NCBI GenBank assembly: GCA_030278955.1
Contig: JAOANR010000002.1
Span: 24,972,057-25,036,056, forward strand
Direction: 5' to 3'
DNA from: Hygrophila difformis
Lineage: Eukaryota > Streptophyta > Magnoliopsida > Lamiales > Acanthaceae
DNA length: 64,000 bases
This document shows, one piece after another, positions 9,465 through 18,652 of this stretch. Within the stretch, counting starts at the first letter, position 1, and each line of letters starts with the position of its first letter. A program made the translations under genes and the position numbers. The notes below the pieces were generated by a model. The model did no database searches. It saw only the letters and a list, made by a program, of their open reading frames with translations, and was not told the origin of the DNA.

Positions 9465-9498
9465 AGTTTTAATCAGGCAATGTTCTGCTCTTAAAATT
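9465..9498 (+). promoter_or_regulatory. Leader hairpin LH1, RE-C copy
   Basis: Arms AGTTTTAA and TTAAAATT pair over eight positions (one G-T). The two C-G pairs of the RE-M/RE-N stem are replaced by T-A pairs on both sides, so pairing is conserved while sequence is not. Same flanks: GAACACNGAGTTGAAGTT before, CCTCTC after. Confidence 0.5.
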
Positions 9499-10049
9499 CC
9501 TCTCGTAACAGGTGAAACCTAGCTGTTGAAATTCCTCCGGAAAAATTTATCTGTATATTGGAGAGAAAAGTTTAAAAAAAAAAAAAAAAAAAAAGAGAAG
9601 AAGAAAAAGAGGCTTTTGTTAATTACAGATATATTGGGATATTCTGTGTGATCACTCGGGAGTCGAGTGAAGTGAGATCTCTTTTCAGAATTTTAAACTC
9701 CACCCCGAAAATTTTTAACCCTTGTGAGGATTTTGGAATTTGACGTGTAAATTGCAATTAATCGCGGTAACGCAAAATCCTTACATCGTGATCACATATT
9801 TTCAGTACATTAATATCTGTAATTATTTATTTCATTTTATTTTATTTCTGTCAAGTCTAGTAGTGGTCCAACAGTCTTGTTGTCAGCCTTAATCTCAAAG
9901 AGTGGTTGAAATCTTCACGGAAGCATCGGACCAAGAGAGAAAGAGAGAAAATCGAGAGTGCTTCCTGAGTGATGAATTTTAACTATTGTACAAGTGCTAC
10001 TAACGTTGTATACATATATTCGTAGTCTTTCTATTTTTATTGTGCAGGG

Positions 10050-10268
10050 ATGGCAGGTTCAAATGATTCAGCCATGATGGAACTGCTCAAGAGCCTCAAC
10101 ACCAACATTCAAGGCATGAATCAAAGTCTTAATGCTAAAATTGATGCTTTAAACGTTGAAGTGTCAGGCCTTAAAGCAAATGTGCAACAGCTGGACCGAA
10201 AGCTAGAGAACAAAACCGATAAGCTCAATGATAAGATTGATGAGGTCGTGATTAGACAAAAGAATTGA
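10050..10268 (+). CDS. RE-C Gag-like N-terminal ORF
   Basis: 72 codons starting MAGSNDSAMMELLKSLN, then a regular heptad pattern (IDALNVEVSGLKANVQQL) that should form a coiled coil. The start is nearly the same as that of the RE-B protein, so this leader peptide is shared among non-autonomous elements and, more distantly, with the Gag proteins of RE-A and RE-N. It ends at a TGA at 10266-10268, and the next frame is open from 10252; reading on would need a +1 shift within the 17-base overlap. A one-base indel or a programmed shift would both fit. Since the element is young and the second ORF is long and open, the two were probably one protein in a recent ancestor. Confidence 0.7.
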   Translation: MAGSNDSAMMELLKSLNTNIQGMNQSLNAKIDALNVEVSGLKANVQQLDRKLENKTDKLNDKIDEVVIRQKN

Positions 10269-10278
10269 GCATCAAGCT

Positions 10279-12327
10279 GTGGTCCTTCATAAGGAGATTA
10301 CCGAAATTGATCTCCGAAGCAGGGTCATCCATTCCAGTCTTTATGAACATTGTGCAAATTTATCGGCAAATATTGAATGTCAATTGACTGAAAAACTAAG
10401 AGATGAATTTGAGAAATTTGCAGGTGAAACCGATGGTAAGCTGGAATATGACATGATGAGACTCGAAGAATGGCTTGAACGACAAATTTCCAATCAATTT
10501 ACCAGCACTTCGAGTACTGAAATCACAGAAATCATTATCCGTCACAGGGAAGATCTATCCAATGAATTTCATTTGGCATTAAATAATTTATCTGAAAAAT
10601 TTATCGCCAAAATTCATCTTGTTGCAGAGAAAGTCCAACAACAAATGACTAACCCACAAACCATTTACGAACAAGTAATTGGAACAGTGGAACAAAAACT
10701 GCAACATACCCTAGATGAACGGATTACAGATATTCTGGAAGAAGACTTTGGGTTTAAGCAAACTACCAAGTCTTCGAATTTTTCGAAGACTCAGAACTCC
10801 ATCAAGCAGATGTCGCTTAACCCTAGCACAGGTCATAAGATTGTATTTGATCGGGGACGACCCACTTCATCAGTCCCAATCCCATCAGCACCCATGACGG
10901 TCTCTAACCCCAAATCTGACAGAGGAAAATCTGTAGCTGTCATGACCGTCAAAAGAACTGAAAAGGAGAAGACTTTACCATGTCAACCCTATCTCAAGTC
11001 GGGGCATGAATCTGGAAATTCACCGAAGATGACATGGAATAAAGACAAGCATCACGCCCCACAGAAGGCACTAATTCCTGACTGTGCTAAACGCAAACAA
11101 ACTGAACAGGAATATAAAAACACAGTGCAAAATGATAGAGAATCTGTACAGCAGTATGCCCGACGTTTAATGGCATTGAAACGACAAGCCGGCATACCGG
11201 AGACAAAGGAAAAGGAATGGAGGCATTTCCTGACAGGCCTACGCATCGAGATTTACAATCAGATGCCAGTCAGGTATGAAAATATTGACCAAGCAATGAC
11301 CGATGCATTGATTATTGAAAAACGACTGCAGGTCAAAACAGGGAAAGCCAAGACTGAAGTTTCGAAGAAAGGAATAGGGCCAACCACAAAGGTTAATACG
11401 TCAAATAACAAAGGTGGACTTGGAACTATTCATGTCAGCATGCCAAGATCAACGGGTACATATAGCACACGTAGCCAGAGTTGGAGTCGAGGAAATTATT
11501 CTGAAGAACAACCAAGTTCAGAAGCGAGCGTGCACAATTCCTCCAATTCTGAAGAAGATATACGCGGATCACCCGTTGCTGCAGATTATGATTATGATGA
11601 TGACGACGACGCAGACTATGATGATTACGCTGATCAGGAAGAAAGTGAATGTTGCGAGTACTCTCAAAGTCCTGATCACCAATATTCGTCATTTGTGGTT
11701 ATCCGATCCCCTGAGTTTACAGAGAAAACAGACCAATTGACACCTGGTCTACAACAAAGGGAGAATCTCTTTCACTGTCAATGCACAATTCTTGATAATC
11801 CGTCTTATTTTATTATAGACAGTGGAAGTTGTGTTAATGTCGTCAGTCTTTATGTGATTCACAGGATGAGCATACCCGTCGAAGAGCACCCGAAGCCATA
11901 CCGACTTCAGTGGGTGAACAACAATGGACTTGCACGAATCACAAAGAGAGCCAAAATCCCGATCAAATCTGGCTCGTACGAAGATGAAATTCCTTGTGAT
12001 GTCATGCCTATGAATACGTGCCACCTTCTTCTTGGACGTCCCTGGCTATTTGACAAGAATGCCATATACTACGGCCGGGACAATTTGATTTCATTAAGGC
12101 ATGATGGTGTCAGACATCGTCTTTGGTCTGTCTCTCCAACCACTGCCAAGACAGATCGCGACAACCTATTACGGGATATTCAACAAGAAGAGGAAGATCA
12201 TAAGTCCCGTAAAGAAAAGGCTAAAAAGGAAAACAAGTCCAAAGGAATCTCGGACCCGGAGCTAAACCCGAAGCCAATCCAAACTTTCCAATGGAAACCG
12301 GGCCTAAAGATTCCACACTTATTCTGA
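10279..12327 (+). CDS. RE-C Gag-like and protease protein, no pol
   Basis: 682 residues, open from about 10252. In order: a long helical region (1-160) without counterpart in the autonomous Gags; a basic linker; a piece like the C-terminal half of retrotransposon capsid (about 275-360, including ESVQQYARRLMALKRQ and FLTGLRIEI); an acidic tract rich in Asp (about 435-455); RENLFHCQC; and an aspartic protease with IIDSGSCVNVVS (catalytic D514) and LLGRPWLFD. The protease is canonical DSG where the autonomous elements have DNG. The N-terminal capsid half (WKHSME, KDYAxxWW) and the CCHC zinc knuckle are absent. It ends HLF* well before the polypurine tract. It may build or join particles of another element and process itself, but cannot reverse transcribe or integrate. 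Confidence 0.8.
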   Translation: MVLHKEITEIDLRSRVIHSSLYEHCANLSANIECQLTEKLRDEFEKFAGETDGKLEYDMMRLEEWLERQISNQFTSTSSTEITEIIIRHREDLSNEFHLALNNLSEKFIAKIHLVAEKVQQQMTNPQTIYEQVIGTVEQKLQHTLDERITDILEEDFGFKQTTKSSNFSKTQNSIKQMSLNPSTGHKIVFDRGRPTSSVPIPSAPMTVSNPKSDRGKSVAVMTVKRTEKEKTLPCQPYLKSGHESGNSPKMTWNKDKHHAPQKALIPDCAKRKQTEQEYKNTVQNDRESVQQYARRLMALKRQAGIPETKEKEWRHFLTGLRIEIYNQMPVRYENIDQAMTDALIIEKRLQVKTGKAKTEVSKKGIGPTTKVNTSNNKGGLGTIHVSMPRSTGTYSTRSQSWSRGNYSEEQPSSEASVHNSSNSEEDIRGSPVAADYDYDDDDDADYDDYADQEESECCEYSQSPDHQYSSFVVIRSPEFTEKTDQLTPGLQQRENLFHCQCTILDNPSYFIIDSGSCVNVVSLYVIHRMSIPVEEHPKPYRLQWVNNNGLARITKRAKIPIKSGSYEDEIPCDVMPMNTCHLLLGRPWLFDKNAIYYGRDNLISLRHDGVRHRLWSVSPTTAKTDRDNLLRDIQQEEEDHKSRKEKAKKENKSKGISDPELNPKPIQTFQWKPGLKIPHLF

Positions 12328-12500
12328 ATAATAAATTTATTTTGAATAATCATTTTGTTAAATTTTGCTAGTATTTCAATTCCTAGGGCATTTAAAGTTT
12401 TCTTCTGATAGTTTCCGTTTGATGCAGGTCATCATTTTGGATCCAATTCCATCGATATTGACAGCACTCCCTTAACAGCTTTGGAGTCCAAAGCTTTTTG
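12328..12500 (+). other. RE-C 3' untranslated segment with palindrome
   Basis: AT-rich non-coding stretch where autonomous elements have pol. At 12477-12495 is a perfect hairpin, arms AGCTTTGG and CCAAAGCT with loop AGT, five bases before the polypurine tract. RE-Q has the same palindrome at 59532-59550. Confidence 0.8.
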
Positions 12501-12513
12501 AAGGGGGAGGGAA
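12501..12513 (+). other. RE-C polypurine tract
   Basis: AAGGGGGAGGGAA directly before the 3' LTR start TGACGTGG; primes plus-strand DNA synthesis. Confidence 0.95.
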
Positions 12514-13614
12514 TGACGTGGACGTCAAAACGTGACTACTAAATCATGAGGAGTACGCTCAACCAGATGGGGTACATTGATTTAGTCAACAACTCAAGAC
12601 GTCTTGGTCGTCTATGGGAATGGAACGGCAGGCAAATGTCCGGTGGCGTGGTATCCAGATCAACTGCAACAATAATACCGGAAGGACCATGCTCCCGAAG
12701 CAGAGCTAAAAGATTCACAGACAAAATTGCCAATCTTCTCAGAACCGCGGAGTTCCAATTCTACATTGAAGAAGGAGGACAGTCGCCGGAACACCGCCGG
12801 AGCATCGCCGGAGCTTGATCGGAGTTCGCCGGAAGTTGATCGGAATTTGGCCGGAGTTTGGTCGGCGCCGCCGCCGTCATCGGACAGAAACCAGTCAACC
12901 GTCGGAGGAGTTGAAACTATTATTTTGTTGAAATTCTAGTTTAAACAATGGCATGTAATAAATTGAACAACTATGGTGGGCCAGGGCAGACTTGTTGAAT
13001 TTCAAGAGGTACGACGCTACTTGCCTCGACGGCGCTATCCTCGACGGCGCTATGATCTACGGCGCTATCCCCTACGACGCTAATCTGGATAGCGTCGTCC
13101 CTAGTCTAGCGTCGTCCAACCTCCAGAAGCTCACCAAGGTCCCTACGGCGCTAGACCCTACGACGCTAGACTCGTATAGCGTCGTAATGCAGTTTAGCAT
13201 CGTAACAATATCCGGACGCCCATTTTGGTATTTTCTAGGGTTTTGATGTATTTTTCATGCCTATTTTACCCTTGTAATGTGGATGCCTATATATATGGCC
13301 TCCCACACCTTGTTGAACATCTTTTGTTGAATGATATCAAACTTTGCCATTTGCAAGTTTACTTCCAAAAGATCACCACTCATCCATTTGATGCATAATC
13401 ATTTGGACAACTTACATCAACTTGGATGTTGAAGCACACCATGTTGATTTTCACCAACACTTGAGTTTAATGAGGTTGTGAGGACAAGGCATATGGACTT
13501 GTTTGCCTTCCATTGTTGAATGCTTGAGTTGGTTGCTTCCTTATCACCTTCCTTCACCTACTTGCTTCTTCATCTTTGTTTTTCTTTCAAGAATGTATCC
13601 TATGATCCATGGCA
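12514..13614 (+). repeat. RE-C 3' LTR
   Basis: 1101 bp, one difference from the 5' LTR by eye. TATATATA at 13288-13295; array at 13009-13204. Followed by target duplication CTGGG. Confidence 0.95.
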
Positions 13615-13928
13615 CTGGGGATCCATCATGGGCCTTGGCAAGGAGAAGGAAACTGGGCCGAATCTGCTGGGCCGAGTTTGGACTACTTGGTGTGGGCTGT
13701 TGTTGGGCCAAGGATTCTCTTATTGGTCTTTCTTTAATTTGAGTCCAACTATCTCCTTTTAATTTGAGCCCAATACTTGTCATCCTCAAATTAAATACTT
13801 GAAGTCCACCTGAATTTTGTTCCGGATAACTCCAAATATTTTCCTGCCTACTCAAAATATTCTTCTGTCGGTTCCAAATAATCAGATCGGGCCGTCCGTC
13901 AGTTGGGTCGGTCCGGACATCCATGTCA

Positions 13929-14234
13929 ACAGGGTACTCGGTAATCTGCTTCGTATCATTACTTCCTCCAACTCAAAGAGTTGGGATGAATGTTTGCCGT
14001 ATATTGAATTCGCATAAAACCGGCACATTCATAGTGCAACTCACATATCTCCATTTGAATGCGTTTATGGTTTTAATCCCCTTTCCCCGATTGACCTTTT
14101 GCCATTGCCCAGCAATGAGCATTTAAATGTAAATGGCAGAAACAGGGCTCAATCTATCAAAGAGATGCACAAGAATGTCAAAGAGAGCCTACAGAAATCG
14201 GCTGAAACATACGCGCGATATCACGATAGGGGAA
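13929..14234 (+). pseudogene. RE-D integrase fragment
   Basis: About 100 codons of plus-strand integrase C-terminal half, from [19 protein letters not shown] through SPFECVYGFNPLSP to YARYHDRG. In an intact element this stretch follows the catalytic Glu and precedes the GPF module. It begins at the RE-A insertion (13928/13929) and stops at the RE-E LTR (14235). One in-frame TAA lies at about 14017 (EFA* where others have EFAY). It is the oldest recognisable layer at this place, and the GPF module, tail and LTR that should follow are missing on the far side of RE-E. Confidence 0.85.
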
Positions 14235-15189
14235 TGCCATGGATCGGATTCCAGACACAATAGGACTTTGACGAAACGCGGAAAAACGAAATAGAAAGAT
14301 AGACGAAACCTACCAATTTGATCAAGAGAATTGAGATGGAGTTAATCCTCGAGGGAATAAGCGCACCTCCTCTTCCAATGATCCTCCTTGGATGAAGTCG
14401 AGCAATCCAGTTTCGAAGATTGCAAGGTGAGTTTGCCAATTGAAACACACAAAGTTTAAGAACACTCGAAATATCGACTTTTGAAAAAGAGAATTGTATT
14501 CATCAAATTAATCAAAAGTGTTTACAATAGTAATTGAGGACCTATATATAGGCCCCAAGTAAACCTATCAGCTATGGGAATAAATCCCACAAAATCAGGA
14601 AACTAATTCCTCAAATAAGGAAACTAGTTAGATATACTAAATCTATTTTAAACAATGAAATAAAATAAAATAACAAAAGATATGGAAACAAGATATGATT
14701 CTGCATGCATGAACAGATTTACGCAGCTCGCTTCATCTTGGAAAAGCTGTCGCGCGCGTGAAAATGACAGTGTTGCAGAAATCGTAGACTTGCTTCAGAA
14801 TGCTCGCGATGTTCGGAAAGCTTATTGAGAACGCCGCGTGCGGATGTCGCGAGGACCGCGTCACTTGATCTTCAAAATCCCGTTATCCACATACAATGTT
14901 CCCTCGCGATGTTTCCACGCGTTGTGAAATATCATGGTGTGCAGTAGAAAAGACATCGCGTGCGGCGAGCGGAACTCCTCAGAAATCTGCTAAGTGTTTT
15001 TCCGCATAGCCTTCTTCCTCCGGCAGCTTCCATGTGATCATTGTTCTTCCTCCGAAGGTTGGCTTGGTCAGCTCCCATTCTTCCACATGCGTCCTTAGCA
15101 GTCCCGCTACATACTCTGTAAACTTCTTAGCTCTTTGCCTCGAACATGGGCCTTTGGGTATTTGGATCATGGCTTGGGCTACCATGCCA
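14235..15189 (-). repeat. RE-E 3' LTR
   Basis: Minus strand TGGCATGGTAGCCCAAGCC at 15189 to GATCCATGGCA at 14235. TATATATA at 14543-14550. U3 has only a degenerate set of CGCG words (TCGCGCGCG, TCGCGAGG, TCGCGATG, TCGCGTGCG, 14740-14975), not a regular array. Its first 211 bases encode the pol C-terminal tail. Confidence 0.92.
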
Positions 15190-15202
15190 TCCCCTCCCCC
15201 TT
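15190..15202 (-). other. RE-E polypurine tract
   Basis: Minus strand AAGGGGGAGGGGA next to the 3' LTR start. It is also coding (QGGGD) in the pol frame. Confidence 0.93.
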
Positions 15203-17353
15203 GAAGAGGTTGATCCTTCAACCGATTTGCTTCATCCTCATCATCTCTTTCGAACAATGATAGATCTGCAACATTAAAAGTAGCACTAATATTACTATAC
15301 TCGTCAGGCAGGTCTATCTTATAAGCATTATCGTTTATTCGTTCTAAGACTTTAAAAGGACCACATCCCCGAGGGGATAATTTTCCATGGCGCTGAGTAG
15401 GAAATCGCTCCTTCCTTATATGAACCCAAACCCAATCGCCTGGTTTCAGCAACAATCTTTTTCTTCCACGATTGGAGTACTTGGCATATTGCTCAGCCGC
15501 CTTGATCAAACTTTCACGCACGTCCTTGTGTAAGTTCTTTATAGCATTTGCTCTATCCCTGCCATTAACATTAAAGTGCTCACTGCGGGGCAGTGGCAAC
15601 AAATCAAGTGGAGTTAGTGGCACAAATCCATATACAACCTCGAAAGGAGACATACCTGTTGCACTGTGAACATGTCGGTTGTATGCGAACTCGATATAGG
15701 GTAGACTCTCATCCCAACTCTTGGAGTTTGAAGACATGATGATCCGCAACAAATTTCCTAACACTCGGTTGACGGCCTCAGTTTGCCCGTCGGTCTGCGG
15801 ATGATAAGATGATGAAAACGGCAACTTTGTACCCAACTCATGCCAAAAAGACTTCCAAAAGTAGCTCATAAATTTAGTATCTCTGTCAGATACTATGGTC
15901 CGTGGTATCCCATGCAATCTGGCCACTTCTTTGAAGAACAACTTGGCAATATGATGTGCATCATTTGTCTTGGTGCAAGGAATGAAGTGTGCCATTTTAG
16001 AGAATCGGTCCACAACCACAAATATTGAATCCTTGGCACGAGCAGTCCTTGGTAATCCCAAGATAAAATCCATTGAGATGTCAATCCATGGCCCTTCAGG
16101 TGCCGGCAACGCCTGATATAGTCCATGAGGTTTCGCTTGTGACTTTGCCTTCAGACAGACAAGGCACTTAGCAATTAGATCAACCACCTGTTTCGACATC
16201 CCAGGCCAATAAAACCTTTCTTTTAATACCCCCATCGTAGCATGCTTCCCAAAATGTCCCATCATATCTCCTGCATGCGCTTCTTTAATTAACAGCTCTC
16301 TGATGGATCCTCTTGGTATGCACAGTTGATTTCCATAGTAGAGATATCCATTCAGTCGGGAGTACTCCTTATAAGCCTGCTTCTCAGTTTTCTCAAACAC
16401 TTCCTTGAAATCCGGGTCACTTGCATACTAAGCTTGAATGTGTTCAAATCCCACCAAATGTGTAGTAGCAAGTGCCGCTAGAGCTACTCGTCTAGACAAT
16501 GCATCAGCAACAACATTGTCCTTACCCTTCTTATACTTGATCACATAAGGAAAAGTTTCAAGGAATGCGCTCCAACCACCATGCCTCTTACTCAGCTGTC
16601 CTTGAACTTTGATATGCTTTAACGTCTCATGATCAGTATGTATGATGAACTCACGACCTCTTAGGTAATGTTGCCATACCTTTAAGGCTCTCACGATTGC
16701 ATACAACTCCTTATCATAAGTAGAGTAATTTAATTGAGCCCCATTAAACTTCTCACTATGATATGCAATCGGTCTCTTATCCTGCATAAGTACTGCTCCA
16801 TTTCCAGTTCCAGATGCATCACATTCCAACTCAAACACCTTCTCGAAATCAGGTAATGCTAATACTGGAGCATGGGTCAGTTTGTACTTCAACTCATCGA
16901 ATGCTTTCTGTTCGGCTGTTCCCCATTTATACTTTAAATCCTTCTTCAGCAAAGATGTTAGTGGTGCAGCAATAATACTAAAGCTTGGCACAAACCTTCT
17001 GAAGAATCCGCACAACCCTAGAAAACTCCTAACTTCTGAGACTGTAGTTGGCGGTTTCCACTCAGTGATCACCTTGATCTTTGACTCATCCACTTTAAGT
17101 CCTTCCTTTCCCACAACAAATCCTAGGAAGATGACTTCATCCACATGGAATGTGCACTTTTCCAAGTTAGCATAGAGCTTTACTTCCCTCAGCTTATCTA
17201 GGACCTGTTGCACATGAGATAAATGATCAGTTTCGTTGGTACTATATATGAGAATATCATCAAAATAAACAACAACAAAACGATTTATGTAAGGACGGAG
17301 GGTCTCATTCATAAGCCTCATGAAGGTAGCAGGTGCATTGGTAAGTCCAAATG

Positions 17354-18652
17354 TGACATGAATCTCTCTCAAAAACCCAAGGATCAAAGTTATGCAATTA
17401 CTTGTGAGAGGAAAAGAAGATGAAGAAAATTGGGCATGGTTTCGTTTAGATATATTGATATTTTGGGTTGCCAAATGACACGTGGTGTCAAATGGGGATT
17501 AAAACAAGAAAATAAAAGATAAGGAAGCTATACCAAAACCAAAGACAAGCTAAACTTGGAGTCACACCAAGTCCTCAAATCTAAGATTTTGGTTACACAA
17601 TTTGAGAGCTTCAATCTCAAATTGATGATTTTGTCCAAGGCTTCACACCAAGAACTTGTGAGAAGAATCACTCAACTCACAGGTTTGATAATCGAGTCAC
17701 ACGATTATCTCCTTCAAGAATCACTCAAGAAGGGTGTTGTGGAATCACTCCAACAACTAATTTTGGTATCACACCAAGAGAGAAAGCTTAAAGCTTAATA
17801 TTTCATAAATTCATCAAAGTCCAACCTTACAAAGTGAAGGGGAGGCACTATATATAGTAGCCAAAACCCTAAGGCAAAATAAACCCTAACACTCCATAAG
17901 GGTAAAATAGGAAAAGGGAAAAATACATGGAAAAGTAAGCAAAAACCCTAAAAATGGCATTCCGGACAGTCTGTGTCGCGGAACAGGGTCCGTGTCGCGA
18001 TAGGGGGTATCGCGACCGAGACTCCGCGACTGGGTCTTCTGGCCTTCGGGGGCTCCGTGTCGCTAAGCGCGGCTTTGTCGCTAAGCATGACTCCGCGACA
18101 GAGGTGGGTTCCGTGACAAAAGGGTGGGTTCCGCGACAAGGTGGATTCCGCGACAAGGTGGGTTCCGCGACAAAGTGGGTTCCGCGACAAGGTGGGTTCC
18201 GCGACAAAGTCCTGAAAATCCAACAAGTCTGAAGCGGGCCCACAATGGCTGTTCAAATTATTACATGCCTTGTTGAAAACTGAAATAAACTAAATTAAAC
18301 AAAATAACAGTCTATCCACTTCCGGCCAGTGACCATTCTCCGACTGGTGGTCGACGGCGGCGCCGGCGACTTTTCCGGCCAGATTCCGGCCAAACTCCGG
18401 CGAGCTCCGATCAACTTCCGGTGATGCTCCCAGCGGCTTCTCCGATCAGTCTCCGGCGACTCTTTTGGTGGCGGCGGCGGTGGCCGTACTTTCTCCTTCT
18501 CTTCTTAGATTAACTTGGAGGGCCCATGCCAATTGGGCCAAGGCCGTTTGTACCGAACATTCCGGCCTGCTTCTTCGGTTTTGCTGGAATCAAAATTGCT
18601 CCTTTTTATCGGCTCAGAAAAATGGATCGGGTCAGATTTGACTTCCACGTCA
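17354..18652 (-). mobile_element. LTR-F, solo LTR
   Basis: 1299 bp with perfect target duplication AAATG (17349-17353, 18653-18657) and no internal sequence: a solo LTR left by LTR-LTR recombination. Minus orientation, TGACGTGGAAGTC at 18652 to GATTCATGTCA at 17354. TATATATA at 17849-17856. A TTCCGCGACAAGGTGGG array lies at 17976-18206, and a CCGGA/TTCCGG tract at 18320-18480. Same family as the RE-Q and LTR-K LTRs by its ends. It interrupts the RE-E reverse transcriptase. Confidence 0.95.
17976..18206 (-). repeat. TTCCGCGACAAGGTGGG array in LTR-F
   Basis: Seven good units of 17-18 bp (18100-18206), preceded by looser GTCGCGG and GTCGCTAAG units in the other orientation (17976-18100). Confidence 0.85.

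Larger units (their letters stand above)
8544..10049 (+). other. RE-C untranslated leader
   Basis: About 1.5 kb, non-coding. It contains a tandem array (9184-9360), hairpin LH1 (9465-9498), the leader box GTGAAACCTAGC (about 9510), a run of about 20 A (9572-9592) and a short perfect hairpin TCACTCG/CGAGTGA near 9653-9671. No LH2 homologue was found. Confidence 0.7.
7420..13614 (+). mobile_element. RE-C, young non-autonomous gag-pro element
   Basis: A 6195-bp plus-strand element in the RE-A LTR with perfect target duplication CTGGG (7415-7419, 13615-13619). Two 1101-bp LTRs (7420-8520, 12514-13614) differ at one position that I can find, a T/C in the GCGCCGTCGCC run. It has a tRNA-iMet primer-binding site, a 1.5-kb leader, a Gag-like plus protease ORF pair and a polypurine tract, but no room for reverse transcriptase, RNase H or integrase. 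It must therefore have been copied and integrated by enzymes of another element. Confidence 0.95.
2137..13928 (-). repeat. RE-A 5' LTR, split by RE-B and RE-C
   Basis: The LTR is in three pieces, 2137-2359, 6666-7419 and 13620-13928, about 1286 bp when RE-B and RE-C with their duplicated target sites are taken out. On the minus strand it starts TGACATGGATGTCCGG at 13928 and ends GATCCATGGCA at 2137. A TATATATA box lies at 2297-2304. Upstream of that are the TTTGTCGCGGAA array (6745-7050) and a CCGGA-rich tract. The first bases do not encode the GPxSRxRxKKF tail seen in other LTRs. At 13929 the sequence changes abruptly into plus-strand integrase code (RE-D), so RE-A inserted there; ACAGG at 13929-13933 should be one copy of its target duplication, the other being off the window. 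Confidence 0.85.

Noticed and set aside
9572..9592. Poly-A tail of a processed retrocopy or LINE/SINE
   Set aside because: Lies inside the RE-C leader with no coding sequence or target duplication around it.
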